Positions 18,646 through 26,802 of a DNA stretch of 47,439 nt are shown here, in pieces. The stretch's first letter is position 1, and every line of letters begins with the position of its first letter. The DNA lies in contig NZ_SMKC01000012.1 in the NCBI RefSeq assembly GCF_004348315.1, forward strand, positions 1-47,439, in the 5' to 3' direction. A program made the position numbers and the translations under genes. This DNA comes from Streptomyces sp. 8K308 (lineage in GTDB: Bacteria; Actinomycetota; Actinomycetes; Streptomycetales; Streptomycetaceae). The notes under the pieces were generated by a model. It saw only the letters and a program-made list of their open reading frames with translations. It did not search any database and had not been told where the DNA came from.

Positions 18646-19845
18646 TCAGAGCTGGTGCCGCACCGTGCTCGCGTCCACGCCGAGTGCCTCGGTGAGCACG
18701 CGGGCGCGGACGGCGCGCTGGCGGCCGGTGACCCGGTCGATCGCGGCGGTGGAGCGGCCGGCGCTGACCGCCTCCGCGCGCAGCCGCTCCAGACGCTTCC
18801 CCGCCATGGCCAGCCTGTTGTGGGCCTTCTTGATGACCCACTCGCTCAGCGCCTCGCGGGACTGCCCGGCCATGGCGTCGAGCTGGGCCTCCAACTCCTC
18901 GATCGCGTCAGCCAGGTCGAGCGCCTCCCGGGCGTCCGGGTTGACCAGGTGCAGCACCTCGCGTTCGACGGTGGGGCGTTCGGCGGGCGAGTCCCACAGC
19001 ACGTGGGTCAGCACCGACAGGTCGGTCTCGGTGACCGCCGGGCGGCCGTCGAGGTACGCGGACGCCTGGAGCAGGCGGACCGACTGCCGCCAGCGGCGGT
19101 CGGAGGCGACGAGTTCCCTGCGGCGCAGGGCGGCCCGCAGCGTGCACACCGCGTCCACGATCGGGTCCGGGACGTCCACGGCCGGGACGGCCTCGGTCAC
19201 GGCGTGCCGCAACGCGGCCAGCTCGACCGTGGTCCTGGTCGGTGCCTCCGGGCGGCGGACGGCGGAGCGGACCAACGCGGCGAAGTTCGAGGGGTCTTCC
19301 AGGTATCCGACCTCGATCCGCACCAGCAGCCGGTCGTAGATCGCGGCCGAATCCTCGCCGGCGGGCAGCTCGTTGCTCGCCGTGATGGCGCCGATCAGGG
19401 GGCAGCGGATCGGCTCGCCGCCGCTCTCCGGGTGGTAGATCCGCTCGTTGAGGTAGCCCAGCGTCTCGTTCAACGCCGCCGTCGAGCACTTGAAGATCTC
19501 GTCGATGAACGCGACATGCGCGGTCGTGGCGCGGCCGTCGTAGACCTGGCGGTACTCGCCCCGGGCCAGGGCGGCGACGTCGACGGGGCCGAACATCCTC
19601 GTCGGCGCGGTGAACTTGGACAGCAGGATCTCCCAGTAGGCGGCCCCCTCGATCCGGCCCGTGAGTTCCCGGGCCATCGCGGACTTCGCCGTTCCCGGCG
19701 GGCCGAGCACCAACGAGTGCTGCCCGGCCAGCAGCGTCACCACCAGCGTCCGCACCACGTCGGCCCGCTCGTAGAAGCGGTCCGCCAGCTCGTCGCCGAT
19801 CGCCCGCAGCCTCCTGGCCGTGTCCCGCGGGTCCTGTGCGTTCAT
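18646..19845 (-). CDS. MoxR-family AAA+ ATPase, RavA-like
   Basis: A 399-aa AAA+ protein. Walker A is LGPPGTAKSAMAREL (about residues 46-56), Walker B is HVAFIDEIFKCS (about 107-118), and sensor 1 lies in GAITASNELPAGEDS. The MoxR-typical inserts STAALNETLGYLNERIYH and AIYDRLLVRIEV are present. After the lid domain there is an extra 120-residue helical tail, as in the RavA subgroup. It probably remodels or activates protein complexes in the cytoplasm together with the VWA protein encoded 20 bp downstream. The start is ATG 19845 with AAGGAG seven bases upstream; a TTG two codons earlier is possible. Confidence 0.88.
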   Translation of the reverse strand: MNAQDPRDTARRLRAIGDELADRFYERADVVRTLVVTLLAGQHSLVLGPPGTAKSAMARELTGRIEGAAYWEILLSKFTAPTRMFGPVDVAALARGEYRQVYDGRATTAHVAFIDEIFKCSTAALNETLGYLNERIYHPESGGEPIRCPLIGAITASNELPAGEDSAAIYDRLLVRIEVGYLEDPSNFAALVRSAVRRPEAPTRTTVELAALRHAVTEAVPAVDVPDPIVDAVCTLRAALRRRELVASDRRWRQSVRLLQASAYLDGRPAVTETDLSVLTHVLWDSPAERPTVEREVLHLVNPDAREALDLADAIEELEAQLDAMAGQSREALSEWVIKKAHNRLAMAGKRLERLRAEAVSAGRSTAAIDRVTGRQRAVRARVLTEALGVDASTVRHQL

Positions 19846-19952
19846 CTTCAACTCCTTGCCCGGGCCGACGAGATGACAAGGTAGCTGAGGGTGATATCCG
19901 CATCCGCCGGGCCGCCGTCGAGGCCGCGCCGACCGGTTGGGAGGATGGGCGC

Positions 19953-20465
19953 GTGCGGATCCTCAGGGAAGCGGCCAGAGTCGCGGTGCTGGCCCCCGAC
20001 GGGGCGGTGTTGCTCCTCCGGTACGACAACGAGGAGGTCGGCGTGCACTGGGCGATGCCGGGCGGCGGCCTCGACCCCGGTGAGTCGCGGCTCCAGGCGG
20101 CCGCGCGCGAGCTCCGCGAGGAGACCGGCTGGGCCGATGTCCCGCTCGACGGCGACCGCGTCCTCTGCACCTGGATCCACGACTTCACGCGGGCCGGGGT
20201 GCCGGTGCGCCAGCACGAGGTCATCTTCCTGGCCCACGGCCCGCGCCGGGAGCCGATCGGCGACCTGACCGCGTCGCACGCCGGCGACGGCATTCTGGCC
20301 TGGCGCTGGTGGTCGCCGACCGACCTGTCCGACCCCGCGGCCGAACCCGTGTGGCCCCCGCGGCTCCGCCAACTTCTGGCCGAGGGGCCGCCCCGTCCCC
20401 CGGTCGACCTCGGCTACGTGCCGGTCGCGTCGCCCGGCCCGCCGCCCGCGACGCCTCCGGGGTGA
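19953..20465 (+). CDS. Nudix hydrolase
   Basis: A 170-aa protein with a full Nudix box, GGLDPGE followed seven residues later by RELREETGW (about residues 37-59). The start RILREAARVAVLAPDGAVLL is typical of actinomycete Nudix proteins that hydrolyse nucleoside diphosphate derivatives; the substrate is unknown. The C-terminus is Pro-rich and not conserved. The start is GTG 19953, with GGGAGGA seven bases upstream. It is divergent from the MoxR operon and ends 10 bp from the convergent lectin gene. Confidence 0.88.
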   Translation: MRILREAARVAVLAPDGAVLLLRYDNEEVGVHWAMPGGGLDPGESRLQAAARELREETGWADVPLDGDRVLCTWIHDFTRAGVPVRQHEVIFLAHGPRREPIGDLTASHAGDGILAWRWWSPTDLSDPAAEPVWPPRLRQLLAEGPPRPPVDLGYVPVASPGPPPATPPG

Positions 20466-20475
20466 CCCGAGGGCC

Positions 20476-21015
20476 TCAGTCGTGCGTGCCCCGCCACTCG
20501 TAGTGCCGGTTGTCGATCTCCGGATTCGACCCGAGGGACGAGGTGTGGACGTCCTGGCTCACCGGGCTGGTCCGCAGGTAGGTGCCGTAGCTCATCTGCC
20601 GGATGGTCCCGTTCTCGGCCTCGTAGTGCCAGAGTTGGCCGAGACCACCGCACGAGGACAGCCAGACGGAGTTGGTCGCCGTCTCGTTGTCGGTCGTGAG
20701 GCACTCACCGGTGGCCCGGTTCTGGATCCTGCTGTAGTCGCCGCTGCTGCTGAGGAAGTCCCACTGCTGACGGCCACCGTTGTCGGTGTCGCACCTGCTG
20801 ATCCAGACGTTGCCGCTCGGTTCTCCGGTGAGACACATGCCGTACTCCGCGACGTTCTCGAACTTCCAGTAGGTCGCCGCCGCCGCGGTGGACAGGGTGC
20901 CGCTCACCGTGAGTGCCAGTGCGGCGCCGGCGGCGACGAACGCCGACCGCCTGGCCCACCCGCGCCGCGAAGCAGCGGCCGAACCGGTCGCGGACACCTT
21001 CTTCATACTGATCAC
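20476..21015 (-). CDS. Secreted ricin-type lectin-like protein
   Basis: A 179-aa protein with a signal peptide: basic start (RRGWARRSAF), a hydrophobic core VAAGAALALTVSGTLS and a cleavage site near STAAAA|TY. The mature part resembles a single beta-trefoil (ricin B-like) lectin. It has MCLTGEPSGNVWISRCDT, then GRQQWDF, ECLTTDNETATNSVWLSSC and LGQLWHYE, i.e. QxW-type repeats and paired cysteines. It may bind carbohydrate outside the cell; no enzymatic domain is attached. I chose GTG 21015 because AAGGGG lies seven bases upstream; ATG 21006, three codons inside, is the alternative. Confidence 0.75.
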   Translation of the reverse strand: MISMKKVSATGSAAASRRGWARRSAFVAAGAALALTVSGTLSTAAAATYWKFENVAEYGMCLTGEPSGNVWISRCDTDNGGRQQWDFLSSSGDYSRIQNRATGECLTTDNETATNSVWLSSCGGLGQLWHYEAENGTIRQMSYGTYLRTSPVSQDVHTSSLGSNPEIDNRHYEWRGTHD

Positions 21016-21039
21016 ATCAAGCCCCTTCCGTCGCCAACG

Positions 21040-21113
21040 ACCGTAGAAAGGGCCCTGCCCGCAGACCACCGCGCACGGTGCTCAGTTCGGTGCGCCGCCT
21101 GTGCACGGTGCTC
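21040..21113 (-). promoter_or_regulatory. Lectin promoter with two 11-bp direct repeats
   Basis: On the minus strand a -10-like TACGGT (21045-21040) predicts a start site near 21033 and an 18-nt leader. Upstream the sequence GAGCACCGTGC occurs twice (21113-21103 and 21083-21073), exactly 30 bp apart, about three helical turns. This places the copies near -45 and -75. No strong -35 box is visible, so an activator is plausible (inference). Confidence 0.4.
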
Positions 21114-21166
21114 CGGTCGTGCCCAGGCGTGGCCGGACCGCGGCCGGTCCTGGGCGGAAGCCGCCC

Positions 21167-22144
21167 TCACGTCACGGCCGGGTCCGGTTCCGCGATGTCG
21201 ACGGGGAGGCCGCCCGCAAGGGAGCGGGTCGCGGCGATGGTGATCGCCGCGGCGTCGAGGCCGGCCGCCACGTCGGGGGCGCGGGGCGCCGGGGGGTCGG
21301 TCTCGTGAGGGCGGAACAGCGCGTGGAAGAGCCGGGCGTCGGCGTCGGTCGAGGGTCCGGGGATCGGCAGGTCCCTGGCCTTCCGCTCGCCGCGCCGTCG
21401 GAGGGTCAGCCGGTCGTCGCCCGTCAGCTCGGCGGTGCCCTCGGTGCCGTCGATCACCACCCGACGGCGTTCGCCCTCGGGGAGGCGGGTGTAGCGGAGC
21501 GTGGCGCCGCCCCGGTAGGTGACGGCCACGGTGAGCGGGAGGTCGTCGCCCGCGGTGGCCGACACCCGGGCCGGGACGTCGTCGAGCCACCAGTTGACGA
21601 GGTCGAAGTGGTGGGAGGCCTGGCCGAGCAGCGGGTCACGGCCCGAGGGCCAGTCGGCGCGCACGGCGGTGACCTCGCCGAGGCGGCCGGCGGCGATCAG
21701 TTCGCGGAGGGCCGCGTGGGCCGGCGCGTGACGCTGGTCGAAGGCGACCACGACGTCGCCGCCGCTCGCCTGGAGCGCGGCGGCGATGGCCCGGGTGCCG
21801 GCGGGGTCCATGGCCAGCGGGGGTTCCACGATCACGTCGGCGCCGGCGAGCAGCGCGCGGCAGGTCAGGTCGGCGTGGGTGGCGTCGGGGGTGGTGAGGA
21901 TGACGCGGTCGATCTTCTGCTCGCCGATCATGCGCTCGAGGCCGCCGGCGCCATACCGCACGGGGGATCTGCCGTCCACGGCCAGCGCGCGGATGTAGTC
22001 CTCGAAACGGTCCAGGTGGAGGGAGACGGCGTCCAGCAGCGCGACGAGCTCGGCCGTCTCGCGGTGCTCGCGGAGCAGGGCCCGCACATAGGCGCGCGCC
22101 CGGTCGCCGGTGCCGATCAACGCGTACCGGGTCCTCCTCGTCAC
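21167..22144 (-). CDS. Gfo/Idh/MocA-family oxidoreductase
   Basis: A 325-aa protein with an N-terminal Rossmann domain (ALIGTGDRARAYVRALL, residues about 8-24) and a C-terminal alpha/beta dimerisation domain. The segment VEPPLAMDP stands where the family has the E-K-P motif; the lysine is replaced by Pro, so the typical catalytic Lys is absent. Later come SHHFDLVNWWLDD, equivalent to the GxxHxxD catalytic region with His and Asp kept, and TYRGGATLRYTRL. It probably oxidises or reduces a sugar or inositol-like compound with NAD(P). The start is GTG 22144 with GGGGGCG upstream. A palindromic operator overlaps the promoter. Confidence 0.85.
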   Translation of the reverse strand: MTRRTRYALIGTGDRARAYVRALLREHRETAELVALLDAVSLHLDRFEDYIRALAVDGRSPVRYGAGGLERMIGEQKIDRVILTTPDATHADLTCRALLAGADVIVEPPLAMDPAGTRAIAAALQASGGDVVVAFDQRHAPAHAALRELIAAGRLGEVTAVRADWPSGRDPLLGQASHHFDLVNWWLDDVPARVSATAGDDLPLTVAVTYRGGATLRYTRLPEGERRRVVIDGTEGTAELTGDDRLTLRRRGERKARDLPIPGPSTDADARLFHALFRPHETDPPAPRAPDVAAGLDAAAITIAATRSLAGGLPVDIAEPDPAVT

Positions 22145-22222
22145 TGTGCGCCCCCTGGTCGGTGTGGTCGAACGGGTCGAGCTGGCCGTGTGCCGTTGGT
22201 CACGGTGCGGACGGCTGTCACC

Positions 22223-22253
22223 ACTCTAGGCAACTTCGATAGCTTAGTGAAGT
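22223..22253 (-). promoter_or_regulatory. Promoter with overlapping 21-bp palindromic operator
   Basis: On the minus strand TTCACT (22251-22246) and TAGAGT (22228-22223) are 17 bp apart. A 21-bp palindrome (22233-22253) with arms ACTTC and GAAGT, plus an inner TA...TA, covers the -35 box and most of the spacer. Bound protein would block RNA polymerase. The size and symmetry suit a MarR-type dimer, but the protein is not encoded in the window. The target is the Gfo/Idh/MocA gene. Confidence 0.6.
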
Positions 22254-22358
22254 AACTCTGGGGGAAAATATGCGACGTTGACGGAGCGCGGCCCGCTCCG
22301 CCGTGCAGCTGGTGGCGATTTGTCCGCTTGGCACCGGCCGCGCGGCGGGGCAGGCTTG

Positions 22359-23354
22359 CTACTCGGCCAGCGTCGCCTCGATCGCGGCCAGCTCCTCCTC
22401 GCTGAAGTCGAGGTTCCGCACGGCCGCCACGTTGTCCTCCAACTGGGCCACGCTGCTCGCCCCGACCAGCGCCGAGGTGACCCTGCCGCCCCGCAGCACC
22501 CACGCGATGGCCAGCTGGGCGAGGCTCTGGCCGCGCTCGGCGGCGAGGTCGTTGAGCTTCCTGACCCTGGCCAGGTATTCAGGGGTGATGCCAGCGCGGG
22601 AGAGGAAGGGGCTGTCGCCCGCGGCGCGCGAGCCCTCGGGGACGCCGGTCAGGTAGCGGTCGGTCAGCAGGCCCTGGGCCAGCGGCGAGAACACGATGGA
22701 GCCGGCGCCGACCTCGTCGAGCGCGTCCAGCAGGCCGTCGTCCTCCACCCAGCGGTTGAGCATCGAGTAGGAGGGCTGGTGGATCAGCAGCGGGGTGCCG
22801 AGCTCGCGCAGGATGCGGGCGGCCTCCCGGGTCTGGGCCGCCGAGTAGTTGGAGATCCCGACGTACAACGCCTTACCCTGTCGGACCGCGGCGTCCAGCG
22901 CGCCCATGGTCTCCTCGAGCGGGGTGTCGGGGTCGGGCCGGTGCGAGTAGAAGACGTCGACGTACTCGAGGCCCAGCCGCCCCAGGCTCTGGTCGAGGCT
23001 GGCCAGCAGGTTCTTGCGGGAGCCCCATTCGCCGTAGGGCCCGGACCACATGTGGTAGCCGGCCTTGCTCGAGACGATGATCTCGTCCCGGTAGCGACGC
23101 AGGTCGGAGGCGAATATCCGGCCGAAGTTGCGCTCGGCGGCGCCGGGCGGCGGCCCGTAGTTGTTGGCCAGGTCGAAGTGGGTGACCCCGAGGTCGAACG
23201 CGCGCCGCAGGATGGCGCGTTGCGTCTCCAGTGGGTTGCCGTCCCCGAAGTTGTGCCACAGACCGAGGGAGACGGCGGGCAGCCGCAGCCCCGACCTGCC
23301 GCTTCGCCGATAGGGCATGTCCTCGTAGCGGGCCTCGACGGCGACGTAGGTCAC
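22359..23354 (-). CDS. Aldo/keto reductase, YghZ/Gpr-like
   Basis: A 331-aa AKR14-type enzyme. Signature segments are YRRSGRSGLRLP, LGLWHNFGDGNPLETQ, TRITHFDLANNYG-like VTHFDLANNYGPPPGAAE (tetrad Asp/Tyr), IIVSSKAGYHMWSGPYG (Lys) and DVFYSHRPDPDTP (His). E. coli YghZ reduces L-glyceraldehyde 3-phosphate and methylglyoxal; a similar detoxifying role is likely but not proven. The start GTG 23354 (VTYVAVEARYEDMPYRR) has GGAG five bases upstream; the open frame continues further without similarity. It is divergent from the formate dehydrogenase operon across 190 bp, and is the third aldo/keto reductase in the first 24 kb. Confidence 0.9.
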   Translation of the reverse strand: MTYVAVEARYEDMPYRRSGRSGLRLPAVSLGLWHNFGDGNPLETQRAILRRAFDLGVTHFDLANNYGPPPGAAERNFGRIFASDLRRYRDEIIVSSKAGYHMWSGPYGEWGSRKNLLASLDQSLGRLGLEYVDVFYSHRPDPDTPLEETMGALDAAVRQGKALYVGISNYSAAQTREAARILRELGTPLLIHQPSYSMLNRWVEDDGLLDALDEVGAGSIVFSPLAQGLLTDRYLTGVPEGSRAAGDSPFLSRAGITPEYLARVRKLNDLAAERGQSLAQLAIAWVLRGGRVTSALVGASSVAQLEDNVAAVRNLDFSEEELAAIEATLAE

Positions 23355-23544
23355 GGGAGCTCCAGTCGATGTGCGATCGAATCGCGGCATCCTGTCATAC
23401 GCCGTGTCAGCAACACAACCGGTTACGGGACCCTCGCGACACCCACGTCTCGATGGCGCAATCGGGTGGATATCCGGCATAAGTCGGTAAATATACCCGG
23501 AACGGGAAACTGACCCTGAGACACCCGAAGGGAAGGGGCCAGAG

Positions 23545-26500
23545 ATGGGCACGCGGCGCTGGATCCAGGAGTGGCCGGTGTACCGGCAGCTGACCGGCGG
23601 TGATCCGCTCGGTCGCGGCGCCGCCGCGAAGTCCCGGGCGACCGAGCGGCTGCGGCCCCGCACCGCCACGGCCGACCGGGTGGTGTCGTCCGTCTGCCCC
23701 TACTGCGCGGTGGGCTGCGGCCAGCAGGTCTACGTCAAGGATGAGCAGGTCACGCAGATCGAGGGCGACCCCCACTCGCCGGTCAGCCGCGGCCGGCTCT
23801 GCCCCAAGGGCGCGGCCACCCTCCAGCTGGTCACCGGCGAGGCCCGCCGCCACCAGGTGCTCTACCGGCGCCCGCACGCCACCGACTGGGAGCCGCTTGA
23901 CCTGGACACGGCCATGGACATGGTGGCCGACCGGGTGATCAGGACCCGCCGCGAGACCTGGCGCTGGGAGGAGAACGGCGACCGGGTGGCGCGCACCCTC
24001 GGCATCGCGAGCCTGGGCGGCGCGGTGCTCGACAACGAGGAGAACTACCTGATCAAGAAGCTCCTCACCGGCCTCGGCGTGGTGCAGATCGAGAACCAGG
24101 CCCGGGTCTGCCACAGCGCCACGGTCGCCGGCCTCGGCACCTCCTTCGGCCGGGGCGGCGCCACCACCTTCATGCAGGACCTGCAGAACTCCGACTGCGT
24201 GGTGATCCAGGGCTCCAACTTCGCCGAGTGCCACCCGGTCGGCTTCCAGTGGGTGATGGAGGCCAAGGCGCGCGGCGCCACCATCGTCCACGTGGACCCC
24301 AGGTTCACCAGGACCAGCGCCCTGGCCGACCTACACGTGCCCATCAGGGCCGGCAGCGACATCGCCTTCCTCGGCGGGCTGATCAACCACGTGCTCACCG
24401 AGGGCAAGGACTTCCGCGACTACGTGCTCGCGTACACCAACGCCGCCACGATCGTCGGCGAGGAGTTCCAGGACACCGAGGACCTGGCCGGCGTCTTCTC
24501 GGGGCTCGACGAGGAGCGCCGGCACTACGACCCCACCAGCTGGCGCTACGCGGGCGACACGGTGCGGGCACCGGCCGGCAGCCAGCAGGCGCAGCCGGGC
24601 GACGCCTCGGAGCTGGCCGCGCAGCAGCGGGCCGGCGGCGCCGAGTCGCACGGCTCCGGCGGCGCCCGCGTGCATCCGCACGTCGAGCGGGACGAGACGC
24701 TGACCGACCCGCGCTGCGTCTACCAGATCCTCAAGCGGCACTACGCCCGCTACACCCCGGAGATGGTCGAGCGGGTCTGCGGCGTGGACCGCGCCACCTT
24801 CGCCCGGGTCTGCGACGCGCTCACCACCAACTCGGGCCCGGAGCGCACCAGCGCCTTCGCCTACGCGGTCGGCTGGACCCAACACTCGGTCGGCGCCCAG
24901 TACATCAGGGCCGCCTGCGTGCTCCAGCTGCTGCTCGGCAACATCGGGCGCCCCGGCGGCGGCATCCAGGCGCTGCGCGGCCACGCCAGCATCCAGGGGT
25001 CGAGCGACATCCCGACCCTGTTCAACCTGTTGCCCGGCTACATCCCGATGCCGCAGGGGCACCTCCACCCCGACCTCGACTCGTTCGTGGACACGGTGCG
25101 CACCCGCAAGGGCTTCTGGGCCGAGGCGCGGGCGTACGTGGTGAGCCTGCTGAAGTCCTACTACGGCGCGGCCGCCACCGCGGAGAACGACTACTGCTTC
25201 GACCACCTGCCGCGGATCACCGGCTCGCACAGCACCTACGACACGGTGCTCGCGCAGCTGGACGGCGTCTGCAAGGGCTACTTCCTGCTGGGCGAGAACC
25301 CGGCGGTCGGCTCGGCCAACACCCGGTTGCAGCGGCTCGGCATGGCGAAGCTCGACTGGCTGGTGGTCAGGGACTTCTCGCTGATCGAGTCGGCGACCTG
25401 GTGGCGGGACGGCCCCGAGATCGAGAACGGCGAGCTGCGCACCGAGGACGTGGCCACCGAGGTGTTCTTCTTCCCGGCGGCCGCGCACACCGAGAAGTCC
25501 GGCTCGTTCACCAACACCAACCGCTGGCTGCAGTGGCACCACAGGGCGGTCGAGCCGCCGGGCGACGCGCGCAGCGACCTGTGGTTCGCCTACCACCTGG
25601 GGCGACGGATCAGGGAGAAGCTGGCCGGCTCCACCGACCCGGCCGACCGCCTCTTCCTCGACCTGGCCTGGGACTACCCGACCGAGGGGCCGACCCAGGA
25701 ACCGATCGCCGACGCGGTGCTCGCCGAGATCAACGGGCGGGGCCCGGACGGCGCCCCGCTGTCCTCGTACACCGAGCTGCGAGACGACGGCTCGACCAGC
25801 TGCGGCTGCTGGATCTACTGCGGGGTCTACGCGGACGGTGTCAACCAGGCGGCGCGGCGCCGTCCTGGCGACGAGCAGGACTGGGTGGCGGCCGAGTGGG
25901 CCTGGGCCTGGCCGGCCAACCGCCGCGTGCTGTACAACCGCGCGTCGGCCGCGCCTGACGGCCGGCCGTGGAGCGAGCGCAAGGCGTACGTGTGGTGGGA
26001 CCCGGCGGCCGGCCGGTGGACCGGGCACGACGTGCCCGACTTCCCCGCGACCCTGGCCCCGGACCACGTGCCGCCGGACGACGCCACGGGCGTGGCGGCG
26101 CTGCGCGGCGACGACGCGTTCGTCATGCAGGGCGACGGCAAGGGCTGGCTGTTCGCCCCGGCCGGGCTCGCCGACGGGCCGCTGCCGACGCACTACGAGC
26201 CGCAGGACTCGCCGTTCGCCAACCCGCTGCACCCCGAGCACGACCGCTCGCCGGTGCGGCTGACGTTCGCCCGCGAGGGCAACGAGTACCACCCGACGCC
26301 CGGCGAACCCGGCGCGGCGGTCTTCCCCTACGTGGTGACCACCTACCGGCTGACCGAGCACTTCACCGCCGGCGGGATGACCCGCTGGTCGCCCTACCTG
26401 GTGGAGCTGCAGCCGGAGATGTTCTGCGAGGTCTCCCCCGAGCTGGCGGCCGAGCGCGGCCTCGCCCACGGCGGCTGGGCCACCGTGGTCACCGCGCGCG

Positions 26501-26799
26501 GCGCGATCGAGGCCCGGGTGCACGTCACTCCCAGGATGGGCCCGCTGCGCGCGGACGGCGGGACGATCCACCAGATCGGGCTGCCCTACCACTGGGGGAC
26601 AAACGGGCTCAGCCGGGGCGACGCCGCCAACGAGCTGACCTCGATCGTGCTCGACCCCAACGTCCACATCCAGGAGGTGAAGGCGCTGACCGCGGACATC
26701 CGCCCCGGCCGGCGCCCGCGCGGCCCCGAGCTGCGCGCCCTGCTCGACGACTACCGGCGGCGCGCCCGCGTCTCCCCGCGAACCGGACTGGAGGTCTGA
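23545..26799 (+). CDS. Formate dehydrogenase, molybdopterin catalytic subunit (FdnG/FdoG-like)
   Basis: A 1084-aa molybdopterin oxidoreductase predicted to oxidise formate to CO2. The N-terminal [4Fe-4S] site is CPYCAVGC ... GRLCPKG (about residues 51-88). The metal ligand position, Sec in E. coli FdnG, is a normal Cys in RVCHSATVAGLGTSFGRGG (about 189). The adjacent His and later HPVGFQWVMEAK and HVDPRFTRTSALAD match the FdnG active site and cofactor pocket. The molybdopterin-binding C-terminal domain ends with GLPYHWGTNGLSRGDAAN. There is no twin-arginine signal, so the enzyme probably acts in the cytoplasm. ATG 23545 follows GGGAAGGGG. The next gene starts 3 bp after its stop, so it is the first gene of the operon. 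Confidence 0.92.
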   Translation: MGTRRWIQEWPVYRQLTGGDPLGRGAAAKSRATERLRPRTATADRVVSSVCPYCAVGCGQQVYVKDEQVTQIEGDPHSPVSRGRLCPKGAATLQLVTGEARRHQVLYRRPHATDWEPLDLDTAMDMVADRVIRTRRETWRWEENGDRVARTLGIASLGGAVLDNEENYLIKKLLTGLGVVQIENQARVCHSATVAGLGTSFGRGGATTFMQDLQNSDCVVIQGSNFAECHPVGFQWVMEAKARGATIVHVDPRFTRTSALADLHVPIRAGSDIAFLGGLINHVLTEGKDFRDYVLAYTNAATIVGEEFQDTEDLAGVFSGLDEERRHYDPTSWRYAGDTVRAPAGSQQAQPGDASELAAQQRAGGAESHGSGGARVHPHVERDETLTDPRCVYQILKRHYARYTPEMVERVCGVDRATFARVCDALTTNSGPERTSAFAYAVGWTQHSVGAQYIRAACVLQLLLGNIGRPGGGIQALRGHASIQGSSDIPTLFNLLPGYIPMPQGHLHPDLDSFVDTVRTRKGFWAEARAYVVSLLKSYYGAAATAENDYCFDHLPRITGSHSTYDTVLAQLDGVCKGYFLLGENPAVGSANTRLQRLGMAKLDWLVVRDFSLIESATWWRDGPEIENGELRTEDVATEVFFFPAAAHTEKSGSFTNTNRWLQWHHRAVEPPGDARSDLWFAYHLGRRIREKLAGSTDPADRLFLDLAWDYPTEGPTQEPIADAVLAEINGRGPDGAPLSSYTELRDDGSTSCGCWIYCGVYADGVNQAARRRPGDEQDWVAAEWAWAWPANRRVLYNRASAAPDGRPWSERKAYVWWDPAAGRWTGHDVPDFPATLAPDHVPPDDATGVAALRGDDAFVMQGDGKGWLFAPAGLADGPLPTHYEPQDSPFANPLHPEHDRSPVRLTFAREGNEYHPTPGEPGAAVFPYVVTTYRLTEHFTAGGMTRWSPYLVELQPEMFCEVSPELAAERGLAHGGWATVVTARGAIEARVHVTPRMGPLRADGGTIHQIGLPYHWGTNGLSRGDAANELTSIVLDPNVHIQEVKALTADIRPGRRPRGPELRALLDDYRRRARVSPRTGLEV

Positions 26800-26802
26800 C
26801 CC

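Noticed and set aside
24104..24140. Possible selenocysteine formate dehydrogenase
   Set aside because: The active-site codon is a normal Cys codon (RVCHSATVAGL) and there is no in-frame TGA, so no selenocysteine machinery is needed.
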